Program-made: the position numbers and the translations under genes
Part shown: positions 1-10,800 of the stretch, one piece after another
Numbering within the stretch: position 1 is the stretch's first letter
Layout of the letters: every line of letters starts with the position of its first letter
Notes under the pieces: generated by a model
What the model was told of the DNA's origin: nothing
What the model saw: only the letters and a program-made list of their open reading frames with translations
The model's database searches: none
Source of the DNA: Chromera velia
Lineage: Eukaryota > Sar > Chromeraceae
Assembly: GCA_018398765.1 (NCBI GenBank)
Contig: JAHBMJ010002347.1
Location: 3,976 to 19,914 of the forward strand
Direction of reading: 5' to 3'
Length of the DNA: 15,939 nucleotides

Positions 1-44
1 CCCCCCCGTGTGTGTGTGTATGTGCATTTGTGCATTTGTTGCAG

Positions 45-1891
45 GGCTTTTGTGAGGGGCTCGCAGAGAGGGCTCGGAGATCTCCCGAGAGTGTCGGTGC
101 CGTGTTTGGCTTGATAGCTCGGTTAGGGCTCTTCTGGGGTCCTCCCATGAACGGAGTCTGCCTGCACAGTCTGTTGAGTGTGGGGTTCCTCGGGGAGGAG
201 GGCAGACAGGGGGCAGAGGACTCTGCGGTGGCTCTAACGGCCAAACTGTGTGGCCGGTACGCGCACTGTACCTCTGTTGTTTTGGCTTTTGCTGATGGAG
301 TGAGGGCGTGTGAAGCGAAGAGAGGGAGCAAGGGTGCATGGAAATCTGCCGACCTATCCAGAAAGCTCCCTGCACTGATGAGTGAAATCCTCTCAGAAGG
401 CAGATGGATGCCCACAGCGACTGACCTGGCAATCCTCTCTCTGTGGCTTGCAGAGGGCGAACCTCACGTGGATGTTCAAGCACCGGGCTCGGGGGGAAGG
501 GATGCTACCACAATGAGTGCAGCAGATGCGAGGGCAACCGTGGCTGCGGAGGCGTTTGAGTACGCGTGTGGGTTGTCAGGAAGTGGGGGGGCGCCTCTGG
601 ACCTCCTCTTGCGAGTGCCTGATGAGACCGAGAGGGAAGGGGCGATCGGTCGAGTGAGCGATCTGTTAGAGCCTTGCAACATCAAATTGGTTGAAGGAAG
701 GGGAAGGGGCGCTTCGGCACCCCCACCGATGCAGCTCTGCAGTTACGCGGTAATGCTCATCTCCGCTCTCGTGGCTGCTTGCCGGCGGCGATTGGCTCCA
801 CTGCTTGCAAGTGGTGCTCTCGCATCAGTGCCCCTTGCCCTATTCTCTCGGCGTACTGAAGTACCTGCAATTTGCTTTCGGTGTCTGGGTTTGTTGAATT
901 TCTCCGCAGCCTTTCTCACCGAGAGGGCAGCTGCAGTGGGAGAGCTGGAGCTGAGTAGAATGGAGATGATGTTCGGCACAGGGAGAGGCACATCATCCTT
1001 CACTTCACCCTCAGCGGGCGGGGGCATACGCAGACCCAACCCGGCATCTCTCCGTCCCTCTATTGTCCATTCGTTCGCCTCCTCCCACGGGGCAGGTGGA
1101 GGAGGAGCAGGAGACGTCACAGATGCAGAAAGACACCAGACGGCGGTGGCGGGAGGAGACGGATTTGATGACTCCCGTGCAGTACTTCTTGTGAGTCATG
1201 CGGCAGCTCTGGCAGGGCCTCTGCTGCCCCTCCCTCCGATCACTTCTGGGGGTGGTGCTTCCCTGTCTCTGTCTCCTTCCCCCCCCCCTGCCTCGAGAAA
1301 TTCGCCGTCAGTTCCCGTGTCGTCTGTAACCGCTCCTCCCTCTACCCGTACAGGTGGAGGGACGGGGGTCGGCGTTCCTCTTCCTCGCACGGCCTCTGTG
1401 GAGGAGTTCGTTGCAGCAGCGGAGGCTTTCGACACCGCCAGAGGGGAATTGTTTGAGGCGGGGGGGACGGAGGAGTCCGACTGGGTGTCTCCTTCTCGTT
1501 TTTCCTGTACCCCACTCTCCCCCTTCTTGCCTTCGAAGTACCTCAGCACGGCCTGTGGGGGATTGCTAGAGGAGCTCTGGGGGGGGAAGGGCCTTGTGGG
1601 TGCTCTGACTGCACCCGCACCCTCTTCTGCAGCTCGCGAGACGGATGCGGTGATCCGAGTTGCCTGCTGGTTGGTGTGGGCTCCTCAGGCTCTGGAGCTG
1701 ACTTCGATTGAGAAAGTCCGAAGGGAGGGGGCGGGGGCTGAGGCTCTGAGCCAGTGGAGTCCCGAGAGGGCCCTGGCCAGTTTGGGTGTGGAGGGAAGAG
1801 AGGCGAACAGTGATGCGGCCAGGCTCCGATGGCTGTGGACCCCTGGAGGCGACGTGAAGAAGGACGCCAGCCCCCTGGCTGTACTGAATGA
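45..1891 (+). CDS. Exon of the giant gene (first visible exon)
   Basis: The exon opens in phase 0 directly after a TG/T-rich tract ending in TTGCAG at 39-44, so it is internal. About 615 codons are open. The first third ([20 protein letters not shown] and onward) and nt 740-960 are Leu/Ala-rich and helical in character. Nt 980-1400 encode a Gly/Ser/Pro-rich, probably disordered linker. Nt 1400-1890 return to structured-looking sequence with many Trp and Leu. The donor is ambiguous: GTCAGT at 1892 or GTGTGA at 1904 both give the phase that the next exon needs, whereas the better-looking GTGAGT at 1896 would break it. I chose 1891. Confidence 0.72.
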
Positions 1892-4800
1892 GTCAGTGAG
1901 TGAGTGTGACTAGGGATTGGGGAATTCATTGGTTTGCGAAGTTGGGAAGGGGTCGGAATGGATCGTTAGAGGAATCCAGACGAGAATGCGAGTCTGGGTA
2001 GAAGGGGAAAAGAAAGGAGGTGAAATGAATAAGTAAACAACCAAGTGAGTTTGTCATTTGGACTGTGAGTCCCCGTATGTATGCACGGGCAACTTTCTCT
2101 TCAGCTTGGCACACACTTTGACGGCGGGCATACTTAGGAGAGAGTCCACAACCATTCATTTCAGAAAGAAACCTGTGCCATCCCCTCTCTCTGTGACTGT
2201 ATTGATATTGATACGTGTCTGAGACTTGATCTTGTTTCAACCTTTTTCGACAGACAGTTCATATTTCTTCACACCCTTCTTCTCCATCTCCTTCTGTGTG
2301 CGTGTGCGCCTGGCTGCTTGCAGCACGCTGACAAAAGTTCTCTCTGTGGCTTCCTCGGTCGCCTCTTCCATCTCTCTTGTTCCCGTTCTCGCCTCCCTCC
2401 TTGCCCACGCCCTCCCTGCGGCCTTTCTGTTCACAAACTGGTCTTTGCGGAAGGAAGGCGTGCAGTCGATTTTCGCCTCTCTGGCCACTGTCGCCAAGAA
2501 AAAGACTGGGGGGCCTCTCGCACCCCTTCCCCGGGCTCTCATCAGAGGATCCTGCAACGTCACTGCCGGGACCGCAGTTCCGTCAGCAGATGGAGGAGAA
2601 GAGTCGTCACAGGCTGCGTCTGAAAACACCCTCACCGCCTTCGCCTCGACCTGTGGTACTGCAACTGCGGTCGGCCTCTGTCGTCTGGCAGTGACTCACG
2701 GTATTGAGATGGCCGAAGTGTTCGCGAGTGCACTGAACGGCTCTCGAGTTTTGTGGACAACCCGAAAGGTGTTCCTCGCTTCTGTGATGGGAGGAAAGGT
2801 TCATCCTGAAATGGATCTCGACTCGTTTCACGCAGCGTTTATGCAGGCACTCCTGACGACTGTTGACAGGTACACTCATGGGGCTGGAATCACAGCCTTG
2901 GACGCAGCACACACCATAAGGGACGCCCATTTCGGTGTCTCCGTGAGTCTCTCTGCACTCTCCTCAGCCCTCCCGGTGATCTTGGATCGGTCTGCTGGTG
3001 CGATGATGAGACAGGAACAGTTCCCCTCTCTCCCCATCGGGTTGATTGCCCGTTTTCCTCGGCTGGTCTTCGCGCTCCTCTATGCAGAGGCAAGGGCTCA
3101 GCTGGGAGAGCTCTCCGCATTGCAGAGATTTGTACAGGGAGGAGGAGGGCGTGAGCCGAATCCTCTGAAGACAGGAAGCCTGGGTACTTCCTTGTCAGGA
3201 CCTCCTCATAAAACTCTTGCGGTGTTCCAAATTGCACATGCCCTCGTGGATGGCCCTCTGGATAACCCGATGTTTCCTCTTCTTCTCTGCCTCTTTTGCC
3301 GTCTCTTCCTTTGCCACGCAGTCCCTTCTTCTTCTGCTGGAGGGGCAGCTGACTCTAGGCGAGCTAGTGTCGCGATGGAAAACAGGCAGGTGTTTGGTGC
3401 TGCGGTGTTTTTGCGAACGAAGCACGCACCCCTCTGGGAGTCTCTCAAGAAGAGACTGCAGGCCTTCAAGGGAAGAATGGTGAGGGCAGGACGGCCACCC
3501 GTGCGTATCGGCTTTACTGATTTCCTCTGGCGTCGGCTCAGTGCTGTGGATGACGCTGGTGCTCGTCAACAAGAGACAGCAGGCGGAGTGGACTTTCAGA
3601 TTCTTCCAGATCTCCACCAACAGCAACAACTGTCGGGGGTGATTGATTTCCTCTGCGCATGGAATCGGCAGACTGTGCCGTCTCTTTTGGAGTTGACAGA
3701 ACAGCTCGAGAGAGCTTCAGGTGCTGCAGTGGCTTCCGACCGGATTTTCAAAATGATTTCCTGCCAGGGAAAACCAGGGGAAGACCCTCTAACGGATCCC
3801 GCCGCCCTCTGGTGGGATCTGATGCCATCACCCCTGATGACATCCCTGAAGTCATTTGATCTGTTGCGCCTAGTCGGCCTCCTACTTCCTCTTCCTCGAG
3901 AGGCGCTTTCAGGTCCTCAGAGAACAGGGAGCTCTGGAGGTGGTCACTCACCGTCTCCGTCTCCGATCCCTGCTCCTGACACAAACCCCCACTCATCTCT
4001 GGATGCCCGACGCACAGTGTCTGTTGCAGTGGCATTTGCTGAGTATCCTCGGTGTGCATCTATCGAGGATATCAAAGATACAGACACAGGCGCAGGAGCG
4101 GCTTCTGATGCTCGTCGTTCTGCCACTCTGTCTGGCTCCGCTCTGTCAGACGGGAATGACAGGAGGGCCACAGCAGAGGTCTCAAATCCCCTCCCCCCTC
4201 CGCCTTCGTCTCTGCCCGACGAGGTGGTCAGCTACGCCCGTCGTGTCCGTGTGGAGTTATCGAATGCGTCGAAAGGAGATGCTCACGACTCTGTTGCGGC
4301 AGTCGCAAAGGTCTGCGTCTTGTTCAACTTTTCTTTGTACGTCTGAACTTATGCATACATGTCTTTCGCGTGTCCTTTCTGTTTCAGGTGGACTCATCCT
4401 GGTTTCTCCCAGGCTCATCCTCTTTCTGGCATCTAGATCATCTTTGCAAGATGGGCTTCATTATGACAGGACCGCAGAAAAGTATCCACCTCTGACTTCT
4501 GTCGTCTTTCTCCCGAGGTTGGATCATTGCTGAACTCCTGTAGATTCGTTTAGCTTTGCTGTCAATGCACTAGACCGGTCTCTTCCTGTCAATGTGTTGA
4601 GATCGTTGTGCGTAAGTGAGATCGTCTGTCTGTCTATTCTCTGGCATCCCGACAGAAAGCTACGAAACCGTCTTCCTCCTGATGTAACGCCGGCTGGGGT
4701 GGCACGGTGCTTTCTCCTGTTGGTTTTCTGGAATAGAAAAGACGTGTTTGTGTTTGTGGATTGGCATTCTGTCTTTGTCTCGTCTCCCCTCTTCTCCGCC

Positions 4801-7800
4801 CCTCCTGGCATGGCTCTGTGCAGGCCGTGATTCGAGCGGCGGAGAACCTTCAGGCAGCATCGCTTGCACACATAGAGAGCGTGAAGTGGTAAGCGAGGGA
4901 GTAGGGAAGGCTGCCAAAATGAAACAAGGAGGAGGTAAACACTCCCATGCAGATGGAGTCAGAGAGCCGGGCCTCTGACCGTTTTCCGGTGTTTACTTGG
5001 CTCATTCATTCATCGTGTGTCTGAGTTTGTGAAGGTGTGAGTGTCTGTGTCTATGTCTGTGTCTGTGTGGGTGTTTGCGTGCTCACCTGTCCTTCTTTCT
5101 TCTTCTCTCCGTTTTCCCTCTCGCTGTTTCTCTTTTCTTTTGTCTCTCCTTTCTTTCTCTTTTTCGACCGGAGAAAGAAGCTGCAACAGGGGGCTGCTAT
5201 TGGTGCGTCTGATGTGCTTCTCTTTTGACGCTTCTTTTTTATCTCTTTGTGTGTTGCGGTTGTCAGGCTCCTCTGCTTAGAGCGGGACAGTCTCCGAGCC
5301 GTCTCCTCGCTGTTCACGATCAACCTGGAGCACGTCAACGGAGCGTCTCGGTGCCAGTCCTGCAAGGTCTTCATCAACGCAGACGCTGCACTCCCTGTGG
5401 CAACCATCAGTGCGGCTAAAAAGGCAGAGATTGCCACTAAGGCCAACGAACGGAGAGAGCTTGTTTTCGAAGCTCCAGCTGGAGTGGCCACTCTTGTCCT
5501 CACACACACGGCCCACAGACTTCATGCCCTCGCTGTTCGTCTTGCCAAGAGCGCAGGAGCAGAGGGGGAGTCCGTGCGGACAGTAATAGTCACAACCACC
5601 CTGCGCAAGCTGCTCTCTCTCCTGGCGGCTTCTCGTGAGTCCTGCGGCAGGGTTGCTCTGGAAGAAATGGCGTCAACGCGTCCGGGCCCAACGTCACCCG
5701 ACCCCGATGCGGTTTTCATGTCGGCAGCCGTGGCGACAGGTGACGGAGAGAGGCCTCGGTATTTGAAGGCGGTGGTGGGGGCCCTTCGTGCCGGGGCCCG
5801 GGCCCTCGGAGACCAGCTGAACACCTTGCAAGGAGGGCCTGAAGCGGCGGTGGAGATTGCACTGGCGGGGGCGAGGGGGGACGACGAGGCCCTCGAAATC
5901 CTCACAGGAAGGTTGCAGCCCCACCTGTTGCCTTGGGGGTTTGTGGCCCTCTATAGGCGAGTGGCGGCAGGCCGGACAGTGAGGGGTGGTCGGGGTGGAA
6001 GCCTCAGGGAAGCCGTGCCCTCTCTGCTGGGTGTGTTTGACGTCTCCCGGTGGGTAGAGACTCTGTCGGAGTCTGCCTCTGGAGGGGAAAGAGGGGGAAA
6101 GGAAGACGCGCGAGCCAATTTGGAGGAGCTGGGCCTTTTCCTTCTCGAGCTACTCTGTGCCAACTCGGCGGCGAATCGGGGATCGTCCCATGAGGCTAAT
6201 GGAACGTCGGGGAGTGCAGGACTGTTCAGGATGGGCAGCGGGGGAGGGGAGGAAGGGCCCGGCCGTCTCCGGGGACAGGCATTGAGCTTGGTGTCGTCGG
6301 TTGGGGTCAGACAGGGGGGAGAGGAGACCGGAGGGGAGGGAGACGAAGTGCAGAGAAGGCAGCGCGGACTGTTAGAGGAGGCTATGGGCATCCATTCCCT
6401 GCATTTCGAGGCCCTTGTGCAGGTACGTGTAGAAAGAAGAAAGAAGCGGAAAAACAGAGTCGGAAGATGCGTATGGATGGATGGATGGATGGATGGATGA
6501 ATGGATGGATGGATAGATGGATGGATAGACGGATGGATGGATGGATGGATGGATGTGCGAGTGCGTGTGAAACAGCACTCGTGCGTCACTTTCATCTGTC
6601 CCCCTCGTTTCCTTCCCCCCTCTGTTTCTTACTGGTTGTGTACATGCGCCCGACAGGTGGCGTGTGTGTGTTCGTGTGCGTGTCTGTATGGTTTTTTTTA
6701 TTTTTGTTGTCTCTGTCAGTCTTGTATACATGGGCAACGAGCGGGTACACACGCAGAGAGGCCGTCAGGTCGATTGCTCTCCGCCCATTCACTGAGTGAC
6801 CCGTCAAGAACCCTTGTAAACAGTCTGTCTCTTCTGTTTCCCCTGGTCCTTTCCTGCTTCTTTCCTTCAGTCCTGTCCGCTGGTGATCATCCGTCTTCTT
6901 CCTCTTCTCCTCGGAGAGCCCGACGGCACACTTCCGGGCAGTTTTCCTTGCAAGATGCCCGTCCACCTGCTTGACCCCCTCTTCCCTCAAACAGCAATCG
7001 CGGCCCTCGAATCAGCCATCGCCCCCCCCCTCTCGCACACGTCCCAGAGTTTTTCTTATCACGGGGGGTCTGCCTCGACAGAGGGGTCCTCCGTTTCCGA
7101 TGAAGAGCGAAAGCGCCTCTTCCTGCCTGTGCTGGAGATATTTCCTCTCGACAAAGAGGAGGGGAGAGAGGGAGTACTGGGAAAAAGCAGCAGACGACAG
7201 TATCAGAGGGGTGGCACGGATGTGAGTGTGGACCGTGGGTCGAGTGGGGTGATCAAGTCTTTGGGTTCCTCCTGTGTGGAGGACTGTGTCTCCTCCGTCT
7301 CTGTGCCCGAGGCCCTCGATGTTCTCGCCCGCCTTTCCGCCTTCGCTGCTCGTGCTGCTGCCGAGGGGTGCGGCATCAGAAAGGAGGCGCCTGCAGGGGG
7401 ACTGCTCGGAGGACTGCTACTCCAGATTTTGAAGGTCCGCTCGTTTGCTTATTTTTCGGAGGGATAAAAACGAGTGCCTTTATGCAGCAACCTCGTGGTA
7501 GGCAAATGGCATTCCCTGAGTGACCCGGAAGCCGAATTGCCGCATATGTTGCCTTGCAGCGATTGAAGGACTAGATGTCTGCCTGTCTCCTTCCTTTTTT
7601 ATTTCTCTTGCGACCGCCATCCTGCCGTTTTCTTCGTTGAATTCTGTGCGATCGTTTCGCCGGTGTCATTTGGGTGATTCTTTGTTTTCTCCTTTGTGTT
7701 GTGAAACATGTCGTCTTTAATGTGCTTGCAGGCTATTCAGCACAATGCAATGGTCCGGTGCTCCTCTTCCCTTCCACGCCGTCTGGCATCTGTCTTTGCA

Positions 7801-10800
7801 CCGCTTTTTGCGGGGTGTGACTTCGACCTTCGTGTTTTTTTCTCGGGGTCTGTGCATGCAAGACGGAAGGAGTTTTGGGGTGTGTCGAAGTTGTTCGGGG
7901 CATTTGCGGGAGTGCTGGATTCGATGGAGAACGAAAGCCTGGGGGCTGCTCTCATATGGCACACCGCTGCGGGGATCTGTTGTGAGGCCGTGCGACGGCA
8001 TGAGGAACGGCAGAAAATCGAAACCTCCCGTCTCGCGGGTGGCAAGTCTGGAGCCGTGGTGGTGGGGGGTGATGGGAAGGTTGGCGTTGGACTGGGGTCT
8101 AGGGAGGTTCCCCTCGAAGTCTGGACGGCAGAGAAGGTAGAAGGTCTGCTTGCATCGGCTGCCTTGGTCCTTTGCAGACATCAACCCGCAGGAACAGGGG
8201 GCAACTCGCTGTTCACTGCCGGCCTCCGGGATCTTCGGCTAGACTCCCTGACGCTGGAGTGTTTGGGGTCTGGAGCTGCGGGTCCGTTGTTGGGAGGCGG
8301 CGGGGGGGATGCGGGCGACCTTCAGGCTGCAGATGAGGCCGCTGAGGGTGTGTTTGCAATGGCATCGGTTCTCGTGTGGCATGAGCGTGCAACAATGGAG
8401 GCTGGTATAGGAGGTGCTGTGGGAGAAGGGGGGGAAGAGGACAGGGGGGAAAGGAGGTTGCGTTGTGTGTGTTTTCTCCGATTCTTTTCGGCCCTCCTGT
8501 CTGCGCGTAGCTGTGGTTTCGCGTCGGCACTTCAACGATCACCTGCGCGTCGAGGGTTGCTTCCTTCCTGTGCGTTGACAATTGCTTTGAGTTCATTGCT
8601 GACGGGCCGCGAGAAACCGTTGAGCTCGGCAGAAAAGTCTCTAGGTGACCTCTTGAAAAGGGAGACGGCACCACATGCAAGAGCAGAAGATGGTGGAGCC
8701 GCGGCGGCTCTTTTCGATCACTTGAGCTCCGAGCTGACCCTTTCAGTCCCTCTGTGGCGGGCTGTGGGGCTAGCAGGTGGCGGCAGGCTTCTGGAAAGTC
8801 TAAGCCCTAGTGGGCGACTACAGCAGGCAGGCAATGTGCTGGCAAGCAGGCATGCAGAGGAGTGGTGGAGGGGTGATGGGGTTCGGAAACTCCCTGGTTG
8901 GTCTGCCTTGCTTCGATCTGACCCTGGGCGTTTTGCCCTGTGCTGTGATGTCTTGCTCTCGCTGCTAAAAAATGAAAAAGCAGAGGGTGTCAATGGGAGG
9001 CGGTGTAGCGCTCCAGAGTTCGGAAGTGCGGCAGAAAGGCTGGAGTGGGTGTGCGGGGCTGCGAGTCGATCGCTTTCTGCATCCCTGATCGAGTGTGCAG
9101 AAATCGCAGAAATGCTCTCCAGCGTGGCAAAAGCGGCAAGCAGGAGCGGGGGCAGTAGCAGAGAGGGCGGGGGGTCGGGGGTGTCTCTGTTCGGCCTTGC
9201 ACTTGTCAGTGCTCATGTTCAGAGGGGAGTCATGGAGAAGCTGGGGAAAGGGGGAGAGAGAGAAAAAGTGGGAAGTCTCCTTACGGGAGAGGGCCGAAGG
9301 AGGCCGAATGAGGCGCTTGTCCGCCCATTTCTTCGGGATCAAGAGGCCCTCTTTTTTGCATTTGTGTGGATTCTTTGGCAGCATTGTGTTGAGAGAAGAG
9401 CATCAGGAATGGAGGATGGAAGTTTGGGATTCGGGGATCCGAGTGCGTCTCTGTTTCGTCTTCTTGGCCTTGTGTCTCTGTCTGACCTTCGAGGTTTCGT
9501 TCCTCTTTTGTTCTTTCCTCGAAGTCTGGACACAGATGAGCAGAGAAAGAGGGGGAGACCTCTGGTCAAACCACTTGGAAGAGTTTCTCTCTGTTTGCTT
9601 TCCATCCTCCGTGGCTGCTTTACTTTCTCTTTTCCAGGTGCAAACGCTTTTTCGTTTTCCTCGCGTCTGGAGGAAGGTCGTTTTTATGCGTCGCTCGTGC
9701 GCACTTCAGATGCTCTTTGTAGAGAAGGGGGTGTGTCGCGCATTGACGCGGCACGGATGTCAGTTCCTGCCCTAGCGTCATTGATCGTTGTTACAAGTTC
9801 CCTTCCGGGGCCTCCATGTCCTCTGTGTGTGGGCTTCAGAGACCTTCTGTGCGCTGAGGCCGAAACTTTGCGGCTGGGGTTGCTGAAAGAGTTGTTGGAC
9901 GAGTCTGTCGGTCCGTCGGTTGCCTCTGTTGTCCACCTTCTGTCTCTTCTGGGTCTGTTGAGAACGGCCGGGGGGTCACCGAGTCAGCAGACGATCCAAG
10001 AATGGGTGAGGGGAATGGGAGTAGCAGGGGAAAGGCGTTCACTTTGGTGCGGACGTTCTTCGAGTCTAGGAGGGTTCTCGGCACTGTTAGAGGAGTGGAT
10101 TGGCAAAACTTGTCATTTAGGGCCTATGTCGGGCCTCAGTTTTGCGTCCCAAGGCGCGGGGGGAGGGGGACTTTTTGGAAATTGGGGGGGTGAGGGGGCA
10201 GTCGGCGCGACACGCGCGGGGATTTTGTCGTTTTGTTTTTTGGGTGATTTGGAGTGTCGTCTCCTTGAAGCGAATCTTGTCGCATTTGCTGGGATTTTGT
10301 TGGAATCCCCTGAAGCCGTTCTTGACTGGCTGAGGGGGGGGTCGGAGGAAGGGAAGTCGTTAGTTGCTTCTCGGGGAGAAGTGCTGGAGAGGGCTATAGT
10401 GCAGGTGGCACAACTGAATTGGGACACCTGGACAGAAAGCGGGGGGAACGGGGGTCGGAGGGGAAAGAGCTCAAAGCAACCCGGGTGGGTGGGGGGGTAT
10501 GTTGTGGAGGATGCAGTCTTTTTTCTGGTGTTTCTCATTCTGCTTCCTTGTTGCATTCTGGTGTGGGCAGGATGAAGAAGGGAGAGGGATTTGTTGGAGG
10601 TCCAGAGTTTTTTGCATTGTGGCAGCAGGTGTCGTGGACGTTAGGGGGGCAAGAGGCAGCTTTTCTTCCCCTTTTGTTTTTCTACCGAGCGGTATGTACT
10701 GGGTGCCTCAACAAAAGTCTGGCTTTCCCTGCTTTCTGTATCTCTCTTCGCTTGCAAGTCTGTCTGGTTGCATGCATGCATGCAGGTTTGTGGGTCGACT

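Noticed and set aside
743-1549. Open minus-strand frames opposite the first exon
   Set aside because: They are shadows of a GC-rich coding exon: Pro/Arg/Ser-rich, no splice or start context, and the plus strand is clearly the coding one.
6473-6555. CRISPR-like tandem repeat
   Set aside because: The unit is four bases with no spacers; it is a microsatellite in a eukaryotic intron.
5951-6595. Minus-strand frame with Ser-Ile-His-Pro repeats and plus-strand Met-Asp-Gly-Trp repeats
   Set aside because: These come from the ATGG array in intron 4 and from the antisense of a coding exon.
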